Assembly: GCF_001051235.1 (NCBI RefSeq)
Contig: NZ_CBTJ020000020.1
Span: forward strand, 248,001-312,000
Origin: Candidatus Competibacter denitrificans Run_A_D11
GTDB lineage: Bacteria > Pseudomonadota > Gammaproteobacteria > Competibacterales > Competibacteraceae
Length of the DNA stretch: 64,000 nucleotides
Direction of reading: 5' to 3'
The notes beneath the pieces are model-generated. The model saw only the letters and a list, made by a program, of their open reading frames with translations, made no database searches and was not told the origin of the DNA. The stretch's first letter is position 1. Each line of letters starts with the position of its first letter. The position numbers and the translations under genes were made by a program. Shown here piece after piece: positions 7,620 through 17,194 of the stretch.

Positions 7620-10001
7620 ATGAACGAAGCTGAAACCCGCGCCGAACACATCGACCCTGCCTTGGCGGCGGCAGGCTGGGGCGTGGCCGAAGGCAGCCGT
7701 ATCCGGCGCGAATATCCGATCACGCTCGGCCGTCTGGAAGGGGCGGGCAAGCGCGGCAAGCCGCTGACGGCGGATTATGTTCTGGAATACCGCAACACCA
7801 AGCTGGCGGTGGTCGAGGCCAAGGCGTGGGACAAGGCGCTGACCGAAGGCGTGGCGCAGGCCAAGGACTATGCTGGCAAACTCGCGCTGCGCTTCACCTA
7901 CGCGACCAACGGGCAGGGCATCTACGGCATCGACACGCAAACAGCCGTGGAAGGCGAGATCACTGCTTTCCCGTCACCGGATGACTTGTGGAAGCGCACC
8001 TTCGCCACCGAGAGCGCCTGGCGGGATCGCTTCGCCGCCGTGCCGTTCGAGGACAAGGGAGGCTTCTTTCAAGGCCGCTACTATCAGGACATCGCCATCG
8101 AGCGGGTGTTGGCCGCCGTTGCGGCCGGGCAGGATCGCATTCTGCTGACGCTGGCGACCGGCACCGGCAAAACCTTCATCGCCTTCCAGATCGCGTGGAA
8201 GCTGTTTCAGAGCCGGTGGAGCCTCGCCAATGGGAAGAACGAGGGTGAGCCGACCCGGCGGCCTCGCATCCTGTTTCTGGCGGATCGCAACATTCTGGCC
8301 GACCAGGCCTACAACGCTTTCTCAGCCTTCGACGACAAGGCGCTGGTGCGCATCGACCCGGCCGACATCCGCAAAAAAGGCAAGGTGCCGAAGAACGGTA
8401 GCCTCTTCTTCACCATCTTCCAGACCTTCATGAGCGGGCCGGAGGATACCCCTTACTTCGGCGAGTATCCGCCGGATTTTTTCGACTTCATCGTCATCGA
8501 CGAGTGTCACCGGGGCGGAGCCAACGACGAGAGCAACTGGCGCGGCATCCTCGACTACTTTGCGCCGGCCGTGCAGCTTGGCCTGACCGCCACCCCGAAG
8601 CGGAAGGACAACGTTGATACCTATGCCTACTTCGGCGAGCCGGTGTTTATCTACTCGCTCAAGGACGGCATCAACGACGGCTTCCTGACGCCGTTCCGCG
8701 TCAAGCAGATTTCGACCACGCTCGACGAATACGTCTACACGCCCGACGACAAAGTAGTCGAAGGCGAGGTCGAAGCCGACAAGCGCTACGAGGAAGCCGA
8801 CTTCAACAAGATTATCGAGATCATGGAACGGGAAAGGCAGCGCGTCGAGATATTCATGTCTCTGATCGACCAGCGGGAAAAGACGCTGGTGTTCTGCGCC
8901 ACGCAGGATCATGCCCTGGCGACCCGTGACCTGATCAACCAGATCAAGACCAGCACCGATCCGAACTACTGCCACCGGGTGACGGCGAATGATGGGGCGT
9001 TGGGTGAACAATGGCTGCGGGATTTTCAGGACAACGAGAAGTTCATCCCAACCATTCTGACCACGTCGCAGAAGCTATCAACCGGCGTCGATGCGCGGAA
9101 CGTGCGCAACATCGTACTGTTGCGGCCGGTGAATTCGATGATCGAGTTCAAGCAGATCATCGGGCGCGGCACCCGGCTTTACGACGGCAAGGACTACTTC
9201 ACGATCTACGATTTCGTGAAGGCGCATCACCATTTCAGCGACCCGGAATGGGACGGCGAGCCTATCGAGCCGGAAAGCTGCAAGAAATGCCATTCGGTGC
9301 CGTGTGTCTGCATCAAGGAACCGCCACCGCTTTGCTATCTCTGCGGCAAGTCGCCCTGTGAGTGTGCGAAAGATCCTTGCCCGAAATGTGGTCAGCGTCC
9401 CTGCGTGTGCAAAAAGAAGGCGAAGGTGAAGCTGGCGGATGGCAAGTCGCGCACGATCCAGCACATGGTCGTCACCAGCTTTTGGCACCCAGACGGCACA
9501 CCGATGTCGGCGCAGCAGTTCATGGAGGCGCTGTTCGGCAAGCTGCCAGACTTCTTCAAGGATGAAGGCGAACTGCGGGCGCTCTGGAGCGCACCGGATA
9601 CCCGGCGAAAGTTGCTGGAAGGCTTGGCCGAGAAGGGTTTTGGCAAGGATCAACTGGCTGAAATGCAGAAGATTATCGACGCCGAGAAAAGCGACCTGTT
9701 CGATGTGCTGGCGCATGTGGCCTATGCTTTGGAACCACTGACCCGCGAAGAACGGGCGGATCGGGCGATGGCGGTCATCAGCGCGAACTTCAATCCGAAG
9801 CAGCAGGTGTTTATCGACTTCGTGCTGTCGCACTATGTGGCACTCGGGGTCGAGGAATTGGATCAGGCGAAGCTGACACCGCTATTGAAGCTGAAGTACC
9901 ACGATTCAATCCCGGACGCGGTGGCTGATCTCGGCCGACCGGATGAGATCGGGAAGGTGTTTAGTGGGTTTCAGCGGTGTTTGTATACCGAACCGGCGTA
10001 G
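7620..10001 (+). CDS. hsdR: type I restriction endonuclease subunit HsdR (EcoEI-like)
   Basis: This is the motor and nuclease subunit of the type I system. MNEAETRAEHIDPAL at 7620 matches the usual N-terminus of EcoEI-type HsdR and has gaagg 11 bases upstream; an in-frame ATG at 7602 would add six residues. Domains: an N-terminal PD-(D/E)XK nuclease with LAVVEAKAW; a superfamily 2 helicase with Walker A ATGTGKTF (about 180) and DECH (about 294), TATPKR, and a second RecA lobe ending QIIGRGTRL; and a C-terminal EcoEI_R_C region. Between them at about 554-597 is an unusual Cys-rich insert of three tandem Cx2Cx4CxC units (CKKCHSVPCVC, CYLCGKSPCEC, CPKCGQRPCVC), which probably binds zinc. It is the last gene of the RM operon. 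Confidence 0.95.
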   Translation: MNEAETRAEHIDPALAAAGWGVAEGSRIRREYPITLGRLEGAGKRGKPLTADYVLEYRNTKLAVVEAKAWDKALTEGVAQAKDYAGKLALRFTYATNGQGIYGIDTQTAVEGEITAFPSPDDLWKRTFATESAWRDRFAAVPFEDKGGFFQGRYYQDIAIERVLAAVAAGQDRILLTLATGTGKTFIAFQIAWKLFQSRWSLANGKNEGEPTRRPRILFLADRNILADQAYNAFSAFDDKALVRIDPADIRKKGKVPKNGSLFFTIFQTFMSGPEDTPYFGEYPPDFFDFIVIDECHRGGANDESNWRGILDYFAPAVQLGLTATPKRKDNVDTYAYFGEPVFIYSLKDGINDGFLTPFRVKQISTTLDEYVYTPDDKVVEGEVEADKRYEEADFNKIIEIMERERQRVEIFMSLIDQREKTLVFCATQDHALATRDLINQIKTSTDPNYCHRVTANDGALGEQWLRDFQDNEKFIPTILTTSQKLSTGVDARNVRNIVLLRPVNSMIEFKQIIGRGTRLYDGKDYFTIYDFVKAHHHFSDPEWDGEPIEPESCKKCHSVPCVCIKEPPPLCYLCGKSPCECAKDPCPKCGQRPCVCKKKAKVKLADGKSRTIQHMVVTSFWHPDGTPMSAQQFMEALFGKLPDFFKDEGELRALWSAPDTRRKLLEGLAEKGFGKDQLAEMQKIIDAEKSDLFDVLAHVAYALEPLTREERADRAMAVISANFNPKQQVFIDFVLSHYVALGVEELDQAKLTPLLKLKYHDSIPDAVADLGRPDEIGKVFSGFQRCLYTEPA

Positions 10002-10215
10002 CTTGGCTGGCTGATTCGTGCCAACTGGCGACCCTGATAGCGAAACGCCAGCGGAGCGAAGCAACACCTTTACGCCATGCTTTCACTGGGTAAGCTTTGG
10101 CTAGAACATTCGCTTTGAAGTCACTACTATTTTTTGAATCTACCGGAAAATGGGCTAGCGCTGATGTGCTAGCGTCAGCATCGAAGTGGGTGACCTTAGC
10201 GCTGCCCGGTCTGGA

Positions 10216-11565
10216 TCAGTTGCCGATCAATGCTTGCAGCTCACCGATCCGACGTTCCAGCAACCCGGAATCACCGCGTGTTTCCACATTAAGCCGCAGT
10301 AGCGGTTCAGTGTTCGAGCAGCGCAAGTTGAACCTCCAGTCGGTAAACTCCAGGCTCAACCCATCGGTTTCGTCCAGAGCCGGGCTTTGCGCCCGGTAGG
10401 CACCCAGGATCTCTCGAATTTTGGCCGGCGCGTCGGCGACCCGGAAATTGATCTCGCCGCTGCACGGAAACGCTTGCATTCGGGTGTCCACCAGCGCCGC
10501 TAGCGATTGACCGGTATCAGACAGGTGCTCGGCGATCAGTAACCAGGGAATCATCCCGCTGTCGCAGTAGGCGAACTCGCGAAAATAGTGATGGGCACTC
10601 ATCTCTCCGCCGTACAACGCATCCTCTTGCCGCATCCGTTCCTTGATGAAAGCATGGCCGGTCTTGCTCAACACCGGTACGCCGCCCGCTGCCCGCACCT
10701 GCTCAATGGTATTCCAGGTGAGGCGCGGGTCGTGGATGATCTTGGCGCCTGGTTGACGTGCGAGCAGCGTTTCCGCCAACAGGCCCACCAAATAATAGCC
10801 TTCAATGAAACGGCCACTGGTATCGAAGAAGAAACAGCGGTCGAAGTCGCCATCCCAGGCCAAACCCAAATCGGCCCCGTATTCCCGCACCGTATGGGCT
10901 GTGGCGTCGCGGCATTCCGATAACAAAGGATTGGGGATACCGTGTGGGAAGGTGCCATCCGGCTCGTGATGGATCTTGATAAACTGAAACGGCAGGTGTG
11001 GTTCCAGCGCATCAATGATCGGTCCCGCCCCGCCATTACCGGCATTGACCACGATCTTCAGCGGCTTGAGCCGGCGCCTATCAATGTAACTTAACAAATG
11101 GCTAATGTAGGCGCTCTTGTCCGGTTGTTCGCTTAACGTGCCGCGCCGTTTAGATTCGATGATGTCGGTACGCGCCGCTATATCCCGCAGGGTGAACAGG
11201 CCGCTATCTCCGCTGATGGGCTTGGCGTGCTCACGCACCAGCTTCATGCCGTTGTAATCCATTGGGTTATGGCTGGCAGTCACCATGATCCCGCCATCTA
11301 ATTGGTGGTGGAAGGTCGTAAAATAGATTTCCTCGGTGCCGCATAAGCCGATATCGAGGACGGTCACGCCACGGTCCAGCAGCCCACGCGCAACCGCCAT
11401 ACTCAGCGCCGGGCTGGTTAAACGCACATCATGGCCGACCGCCACGCGACGCGGCTGAAAGAGCATGGCATACGCTCGCCCGATGCGATAAGCGAGATCC
11501 TCATTCAGCTCGTCTGGTATACGCCCGCGAATGTCATACGCCTTAAAACACGTTAGCTGTGTCAT
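10216..11565 (-). CDS. manB: phosphomannomutase/phosphoglucomutase (CpsG/ManB type)
   Basis: Converts mannose-6-phosphate to mannose-1-phosphate for GDP-mannose synthesis. The 449-residue protein aligns well with E. coli Cps[13 protein letters not shown] at the start, VAVGHDVRL, the phosphoserine loop [15 protein letters not shown], the metal site WDGDFDRC (DGDxDR) and the sugar-binding GGEMSAHH. The ATG at 11565 has gagg 6 bases upstream; a GTG at 11577 would add only four residues. It follows manC with almost no gap and shares its operon. It faces hsdR across a 214-bp convergent gap with only weak stems (for example ctggcg...cgccag) and no clear terminator. Confidence 0.95.
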   Translation of the reverse strand: MTQLTCFKAYDIRGRIPDELNEDLAYRIGRAYAMLFQPRRVAVGHDVRLTSPALSMAVARGLLDRGVTVLDIGLCGTEEIYFTTFHHQLDGGIMVTASHNPMDYNGMKLVREHAKPISGDSGLFTLRDIAARTDIIESKRRGTLSEQPDKSAYISHLLSYIDRRRLKPLKIVVNAGNGGAGPIIDALEPHLPFQFIKIHHEPDGTFPHGIPNPLLSECRDATAHTVREYGADLGLAWDGDFDRCFFFDTSGRFIEGYYLVGLLAETLLARQPGAKIIHDPRLTWNTIEQVRAAGGVPVLSKTGHAFIKERMRQEDALYGGEMSAHHYFREFAYCDSGMIPWLLIAEHLSDTGQSLAALVDTRMQAFPCSGEINFRVADAPAKIREILGAYRAQSPALDETDGLSLEFTDWRFNLRCSNTEPLLRLNVETRGDSGLLERRIGELQALIGN

Positions 11566-11577
11566 GATATGCCTCAC

Positions 11578-12990
11578 CTATTCCCGGCCATAGATATCTT
11601 CGAAGCGGACGATATCATCCTCACCTAGGTAGCTACCAGATTGTACCTCTATGATCTCTAATGGAATTTTTCCAGGATTGGTCAGTCGGTGCGGTACGCC
11701 GACGGGGATATAGGTGGATTGATTTTCCGTGAGCAGGAAGGATTCATCGCCACGATTGACCTGAGCCGTGCCGCTAACCACGACCCAGTGTTCGGCGCGA
11801 TGGTGATGCATTTGTGAGGAGATGGAGGCGCCGGGCTTGACCATGATCCGCTTGACTTGAAAGCGGCGCTCCAAATCGATGGAATCGTAAAACCCCCAGG
11901 GCCGATACACTTTTCGGTGGCTACAGCCTTCCGGGCGCCGGCTAGTTTTAAGCCGATCTACGACCGCTTTGACTTCCTGCACCCGGTCCTTGCTGGCCAC
12001 CAGCACGGCATCGGCAGTTTCGACCACCACCAGATCGTTTACGCCGACGGTGGCAACCAATCGAGTGGTGGCGTCCACGTAGATATTATGAGAATCGACC
12101 ACGATGACATCACCACGCACAATGTTGCCTGCTGAGTCGCGCGCACTCACTTCCCACAATGCCGACCAGGAGCCGACATCATTCCAACCCACATCGAGCG
12201 GTAACACCACTGCGTGATCTGTTTTTTCCATGACCGCGTAGTCAATGGAATTCTTCGGACAGGCAGCGAATGCCTCACCGTCCAGCCAGAGAAAATCACG
12301 CTCAGCACGTCCGGCGGCCACCGCTTGTCGGCAAGCAGCCAAAATCGTCGGTGCGAAGCGTTCCAACTCAGTCAAAAACTCCGAGGCACGGAACATGAAC
12401 ATACCGCTGTTCCAGGAGTAGGTACCCGATTGCAAGTATTCTTGTGCGGTAGCTGCATCGGGTTTCTCAACGAAACGCTCAACTGCGCAGACCCCGGCTT
12501 CATCGAGCGCCGCGCCAGCCTTAATGTAGCCATAGCCGGTTTCCGGGGCGGTTGGCACAATCCCGAAGGTAATCAGGCGCCCGTCTTGGGCATGAGTCGC
12601 CATTTGCCGGACAGCGGCGCGGAAACCCTCGGTATCGGCGATCACATGATCGGCGGGAAGGATCAGCAAAATGGGGTCTTCGTCGTGCTGGCGGGCGTAT
12701 AACGCCGCTGCCGCGACCGCCGGCGCGGTATTGCGGCCGACCGGTTCTAAAATCACCATCGGCGGGTGAATGCCTGATGCACGTAATTGCTCGGCCACCA
12801 TGAACCGATGCTCTTGGTTGCACACCACCAGTGGCGCCGAGGTATCCGCGATACCGACGACCCGCAGCGCGGTGTTTTGCAACATGGTGCGCTCATCGAC
12901 CAGAGGCAGAAACTGCTTTGGATAGACCTCGCGCGACAGTGGCCATAGGCGAGTGCCGCTGCCACCGGATAGGATAACCGGAATAATCAT
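11578..12990 (-). CDS. manC: mannose-1-phosphate guanylyltransferase / mannose-6-phosphate isomerase
   Basis: A bifunctional type II enzyme making GDP-mannose, and by the C-terminal cupin interconverting fructose-6-P and mannose-6-P. The 470-residue protein opens with [21 protein letters not shown] (nucleotide-binding signature and catalytic Arg/Lys); FVEKPD lies in the sugar-nucleotide domain. The C-terminal cupin has [26 protein letters not shown] and the metal-binding His cluster. The ATG overlaps the ugd stop by 4 bases, so the three genes are translationally coupled. Together with manB it supplies activated mannose for exopolysaccharide or O-antigen. Confidence 0.96.
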   Translation of the reverse strand: MIIPVILSGGSGTRLWPLSREVYPKQFLPLVDERTMLQNTALRVVGIADTSAPLVVCNQEHRFMVAEQLRASGIHPPMVILEPVGRNTAPAVAAAALYARQHDEDPILLILPADHVIADTEGFRAAVRQMATHAQDGRLITFGIVPTAPETGYGYIKAGAALDEAGVCAVERFVEKPDAATAQEYLQSGTYSWNSGMFMFRASEFLTELERFAPTILAACRQAVAAGRAERDFLWLDGEAFAACPKNSIDYAVMEKTDHAVVLPLDVGWNDVGSWSALWEVSARDSAGNIVRGDVIVVDSHNIYVDATTRLVATVGVNDLVVVETADAVLVASKDRVQEVKAVVDRLKTSRRPEGCSHRKVYRPWGFYDSIDLERRFQVKRIMVKPGASISSQMHHHRAEHWVVVSGTAQVNRGDESFLLTENQSTYIPVGVPHRLTNPGKIPLEIIEVQSGSYLGEDDIVRFEDIYGRE

Positions 12991-14318
12991 GGGTGTTGGC
13001 CTCGGCCAATGGCATAGTAGATAAAGCCCGCTGCACGCAGATCATCGGGATCGTAGAGATTGCGACCATCGAAGATCAGCGGTTGTTTGAGTCGCTCACG
13101 AATGGCGTCGAAGTCGGGGCTGCGGAACAGGCTCCACTCGGTGACGATCAGTAAAGCGTCGGCCCCGGTGAGTGCTACCATCGGGTCGGTGCACAAACGC
13201 AAATCGGGCCGCTCGCCATAGATGCGGCGGGTTTCGTTCATGGCAGCCGGGTCGTAAGCCTGGACCTGGCAACCGGCGTGCCACAAGGCTTCCAGTAGAT
13301 TGCGACTGGGGGCTTCACGCATGTCGTCGGTACCTGGCTTGAAGGCCAGCCCCCATAGCGCAAACGTCAGCCCCGCCAACTCGCCCTTAAAGTGGCGGTG
13401 GATTTTCTCGAACAGGACGTTCTTCTGGCGCTCGTTAACGGCTTCGACGGCTTGCAGCAAATTGGCCTGATAATCGATAGAGCGAGCGGTGTATTCCAGC
13501 GCCTTGACATCTTTAGGAAAACAGGAGCCGCCATAGCCGCAACCAGGATAAATGAAGTGATAACCAATACGCGGGTCGGCGCCGATGCCGATGCGCACTT
13601 TCTCGATATCAGCACCCAGCCGTTCCGCGAGATTGGCGATTTCGTTCATGAAACTGATCTTGGTGGCCAGCATGGCATTGGCGGCATATTTGGTCAGTTC
13701 CGCCGAGCGAACGTCCATTTCGATCAGCCGATCACGGTTACGGTTGAACGGTGCATACAGGGTGCGCAACTGCACGGTGGCCCGCTGGTCATCACTGCCG
13801 ACGATGATGCGATCCGGCCGCATGAAATCCTGAATAGCCGCGCCTTCCTTGAGAAATTCGGGATTGGAAACCACTGAGAAAGCAATCTCGCAGCCACGCT
13901 CGGCCAAAGCAGCGGCGACGGTAGCACGCACGACATCGGCGGTGCCCACCGGCACCGTGGACTTGTTGACGATGACTCGATAGCTTGCCAAATGTTGGCC
14001 GATGGAGCGCGCGACGGCGCGGACATGCTGCAAATCGGCAGAGCCATCCTCATCCGGCGGCGTACCAACCGCGATGAATTGGAACAAGCCATGGCGCACG
14101 CCATCCGCCACATCGGTGGTAAACCGCAAGCGGCCACTGGCCCCGTTACGCTGAACCAAATCATCAAGGCCCGGCTCGTGGATCGGAATCTCACCGCGCT
14201 GGAGTTTTTCGACCTTTTGCGGGTCCACGTCCACACATAGTACGTCGTTGCCGACATCGGCGAAGCAAGCGCCGGTAACCAGCCCAACATAGCCAGAGCC
14301 AAAGATCGTAATTTTCAT
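12987..14318 (-). CDS. ugd: UDP-glucose 6-dehydrogenase
   Basis: Oxidises UDP-glucose to UDP-glucuronate with two NAD. The 443-residue protein has the N-terminal Rossmann motif [17 protein letters not shown], the substrate region [18 protein letters not shown], the catalytic Cys in [12 protein letters not shown] and a C-terminal UDP-binding domain with [13 protein letters not shown]. Because the downstream genes make GDP-mannose, the family alternative GDP-mannose dehydrogenase (AlgD) was considered; [17 protein letters not shown] and overall layout fit Ugd better. It is the first gene of the operon; the 252 bp upstream lies between it and a divergent oxidoreductase gene. Confidence 0.9.
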   Translation of the reverse strand: MKITIFGSGYVGLVTGACFADVGNDVLCVDVDPQKVEKLQRGEIPIHEPGLDDLVQRNGASGRLRFTTDVADGVRHGLFQFIAVGTPPDEDGSADLQHVRAVARSIGQHLASYRVIVNKSTVPVGTADVVRATVAAALAERGCEIAFSVVSNPEFLKEGAAIQDFMRPDRIIVGSDDQRATVQLRTLYAPFNRNRDRLIEMDVRSAELTKYAANAMLATKISFMNEIANLAERLGADIEKVRIGIGADPRIGYHFIYPGCGYGGSCFPKDVKALEYTARSIDYQANLLQAVEAVNERQKNVLFEKIHRHFKGELAGLTFALWGLAFKPGTDDMREAPSRNLLEALWHAGCQVQAYDPAAMNETRRIYGERPDLRLCTDPMVALTGADALLIVTEWSLFRSPDFDAIRERLKQPLIFDGRNLYDPDDLRAAGFIYYAIGRGQHP

Positions 14319-14570
14319 GTGTTTACTACACTTGGATTGGGGATTTCAGGGATTGGGTCGGGATCAAGTGAAAGCGAGAACCGGTTTAAGCGAGCTGATA
14401 CCCGTAAATGGTGCGTAATTTATCATACCGTTTGCTAAAAGAGCGGTTGTCTCGTCAGAGTGTCGCTGAGCCACACCACCCAGCAGCAGTTGGTCGCGAT
14501 TCGTGAGCGAGCGCCGGTCAAGGCTTGGATTGATTTTTACGCCGTGACTGCTTTTCGAGGAATCTGAATC

Positions 14571-15620
14571 ATGCAACAGATTAAGGTCGGATTGATCGGC
14601 TATGGCATGGCGGGGCGGGTCTTTCACGCCCCGGTGATCACGGCTGTTCCCGGGTTACGGCTGGCCAAGGTGGTTGAACGCCGTGCTGACACCGCGCGCG
14701 AGCGCTACCCGTGGGTCGAAATCGTCAGAGAGGTTGACGCTCTGTTGGGAGATTCAGGGATCGAGTTGGTGGTGATTGCCACGCCAAGTGCGTCGCATTT
14801 CGAACTGGCCGAGCGCGCCTTGCTGGCGGATAAGCATGTGGTCGTCGATAAGCCCTTCACGCTTACCGCGGAACAAGCTCAGCGCCTCATCGATTTGGGT
14901 GGTCGGCAAAACCGACTCATCAGCGCCTTTCAAAACCGGCGGTGGGACGGCGATTTTCAGACAGTGAGCGAGATCGTGCGCCAAGGCTATCTGGGGCGCC
15001 TGGTCGAGTATGAAAGCCACTTCGACCGCTTTCGAAATCATTTCAGTCCTGAGCGTGCCTGGCGGGAACAAGCTGGGCCGGGTAGCGGTATCTTGTTTGA
15101 TTTGGGTACCCATTTAATCGACCAGGCGCTGGTGTTGTTCGGCTTGCCACACAGCGTGACCGCCGATATCCGTAGCCAGCGGGCGGCCGATCAGGCCGAT
15201 GATCAATTTGAGCTGATCTTGCATTACGATGCTCTCAAAGTCACGCTGCGGGCTGGCTTATTGCTGCGCGAGCCAGGGCCTCGATTTGCTTTGCACGGCA
15301 CTGAAGGCTCATTTGTGAAGTATGGAGTCGATCCCCAGGAAGATGCCTTGAAGCGTGGGCTGACCCCCGAAGGTACAGATTGGGGCGCGGAGCCGGAAGC
15401 GCAGTGGGGGGTTCTCAACACGCAAATCGGTGGTTTGCATTTTCGGGGCAAAATCGAAACCCGCAACGGCGACTATCGGCGATACTACGACAATATTTAT
15501 CAGGCTATCGTCGGCCAAGCCGATTTGTTGGTCACGCCCGAACAGGCCAAACATACGATTCGCCTGATCGAATTGGCCAGACAAAGCCATTCGGAGCGTC
15601 GCACGGTCGATGTTTGCTGA
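14571..15620 (+). CDS. Gfo/Idh/MocA family NAD(P)-dependent oxidoreductase
   Basis: A 349-residue sugar- or inositol-type dehydrogenase. The N-terminal Rossmann domain has VGLIGYGMAGRVFHAPVI (GxGxxG-like) and VVIATPSASHFELAE; VVDKPF contains the family EKP-like Lys. The C-terminal domain begins QNRRWDGDFQTV and contains SGILFDLGTHLIDQAL (catalytic Asp and His). It resembles the YdgJ subgroup, whose natural substrate is not settled, so no specific reaction is assigned. ATG follows gagga. It is divergent from ugd and 57 bp upstream of the amidohydrolase, probably co-transcribed with it. Confidence 0.9.
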   Translation: MQQIKVGLIGYGMAGRVFHAPVITAVPGLRLAKVVERRADTARERYPWVEIVREVDALLGDSGIELVVIATPSASHFELAERALLADKHVVVDKPFTLTAEQAQRLIDLGGRQNRLISAFQNRRWDGDFQTVSEIVRQGYLGRLVEYESHFDRFRNHFSPERAWREQAGPGSGILFDLGTHLIDQALVLFGLPHSVTADIRSQRAADQADDQFELILHYDALKVTLRAGLLLREPGPRFALHGTEGSFVKYGVDPQEDALKRGLTPEGTDWGAEPEAQWGVLNTQIGGLHFRGKIETRNGDYRRYYDNIYQAIVGQADLLVTPEQAKHTIRLIELARQSHSERRTVDVC

Positions 15621-15677
15621 GTGGCCAGGCGAAATTTGGCGCTACCATGGTGAACGGACTTCCGCTAGGCATCACTG

Positions 15678-16850
15678 ATGATCAATTCGTTGTTATTCAA
15701 TCCTTGCCGGGTGGCCATTCCAGTCACCTTCCTCAGCAGTCGCTGGGTACGACAAGCGTGGGATGGTGTTGATCCAAAACAAGTCTGGGATAGCCACGTC
15801 CATTTGGCGGGACTCGGTGACGGTGACAGCAGGATCGAAATTGGGCCGCAGTTGTCCTCGCTGTGGCATCCGCTGCATTACGCTCAGCGGCTTTTTTACC
15901 TGAATGCCGGTTGCGCGCACCGCGCTTCGGGACAAGTCGATGCTACCTACGCTGCCCGCTTATTGAATCTATGCGTGGCGATGCCAGTCGGATTTAAGGT
16001 GCTGTTGTTCGCGTTTGAACGTTTCCACGACGAGACAGGTCAGCCAGACAGTGCCCAGACGGCGTTTTATATCCCCAATGAGTGGGCAGCTCGGTTGGCG
16101 GCGGAATTTCCGGCTCACTTCGAATGGGCGGCGTCCATCCATCCTTATCGGGCTGATGCAGTCGATGCCCTACAGACGGCACTGGCACAGAATGCGTGTG
16201 CCATCAAATGGCTACCGGCTGCGATGGGTATGGACCCTGCCGCAAAACGCTGTGACGGTTTCTATCGGGCGCTGGCAGCGACAGGGACGCCGTTGATCAT
16301 CCATTGCGGCGAGGAGAAGGCCGTGCGAGATTGTGGCACGGATCATTTGGGAAACCCTCTGCGGCTACGGCGTGCTCTGGATGCCGGGGTCCGCGTCATC
16401 GTCGCTCATTGCGCCTCATTGGGCCAGGATATTGATCTGGATCAGGGCGAACGTGGGCCGCGCCGAGCGAGCTTTGATCTGTTTTTGCGCCTTTTCGAGG
16501 AATCGCGGGCAACCGATTTGCTTTATGGGGATATTTCCGCGATTACTCAATGCAACCGTAAGTTGACCGTCATTCGCACTCTGCTGGAACGTAATGATCT
16601 ACATGATCGCCTGTTACACGGCTCGGATTATCCGTTACCTGGTATCGTACCGCTGACATGGCCTGCTGCGCTGGCTCGAAACGGGTTGTTGCCGACCGAC
16701 GCTGTGCCGGACTTGTGCGCTCTGCGGGAGCACAATCCGCTGCTTTTTGATTTCACCCTAAAACGCCTGCTCTGCTGGCAAGGGCACTGTTTTCCGGCGA
16801 CCGTGTTTCACACCCGACCTTTTTTCCAACAAAGAAGGGCTATCGGGTGA
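15678..16850 (+). CDS. amidohydrolase-like TIM-barrel metallohydrolase
   Basis: A 390-residue protein with the metal-ligand pattern of amidohydrolase_2: WDSHVHLAG near residue 37 (HxH), a possible carboxylate or Lys at CAIKWLPAAMG, LIIHCGEEKA, VIVAHCASLG and the terminal GSDYPLPG Asp. The family includes decarboxylases and hydrolases acting on cyclic or aromatic acids; the substrate cannot be read from sequence. It lies just after the oxidoreductase in the same orientation. The C-terminal 30 residues, beyond LLFDFTLKRLL, carry a HCFPATVF segment and look non-conserved. Confidence 0.8.
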   Translation: MINSLLFNPCRVAIPVTFLSSRWVRQAWDGVDPKQVWDSHVHLAGLGDGDSRIEIGPQLSSLWHPLHYAQRLFYLNAGCAHRASGQVDATYAARLLNLCVAMPVGFKVLLFAFERFHDETGQPDSAQTAFYIPNEWAARLAAEFPAHFEWAASIHPYRADAVDALQTALAQNACAIKWLPAAMGMDPAAKRCDGFYRALAATGTPLIIHCGEEKAVRDCGTDHLGNPLRLRRALDAGVRVIVAHCASLGQDIDLDQGERGPRRASFDLFLRLFEESRATDLLYGDISAITQCNRKLTVIRTLLERNDLHDRLLHGSDYPLPGIVPLTWPAALARNGLLPTDAVPDLCALREHNPLLFDFTLKRLLCWQGHCFPATVFHTRPFFQQRRAIG

Positions 16851-16962
16851 GAGGTTAATTTGTATGCACAGTGGGGTAGATGAGGCCACATTAGTCGAAT
16901 ACAGATGAGGCAGCGCATTCCGCTTTAAGCGGTCCCGATGGCCCACAACCTCTTTGAGGAGA

Positions 16963-17193
16963 TCACCTATTCCGATCAAAGACGGTAGTATCAATCCCAG
17001 CTTGCGCTTTAACGCAAGCTGACGATCCCAACGTACAGCCAGTGCAGCCGGACAGCGCTGTGGGTGGCACCGCCGCCGCACCACCCTTCTTTCGGCAATC
17101 GTTAGCAAAAGACCGTCGTATCGGGATATAGGGCTTTAACAAGGCTAACCCGGCAATGGCCACGATCAGTAGAGCCAGCGCGTCTTGCCACAT
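16963..17193 (-). CDS. FeoB-associated Cys-rich small membrane protein (FeoC-like position)
   Basis: A 76-residue protein starting right after the feoB stop. One N-terminal membrane helix (DALALLIVAIAGLALL) is followed by a basic segment and a Cys-rich tail (NDCRKKGG ... GCTGCTLGSSAC). This layout, and a start of the MWQD type, match the small FeoB-associated Cys-rich membrane proteins found downstream of feoB in many proteobacteria; their role in ferrous iron uptake is presumed, not established. I infer it is the last gene of bfr-feoA-feoB. The tail (ACVKAQAGID...) overlaps an 8-bp hairpin at 16999-17020, so the true C-terminus is less certain. Confidence 0.65.
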   Translation of the reverse strand: MWQDALALLIVAIAGLALLKPYIPIRRSFANDCRKKGGAAAVPPTALSGCTGCTLGSSACVKAQAGIDTTVFDRNR

Positions 17194-17194
17194 C

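Noticed and set aside
16999..17020. 8-bp hairpin agcttgcg...cgcaagct in the small Feo-associated gene
   Set aside because: No T-run on the minus strand and within the size expected by chance; not called a terminator.
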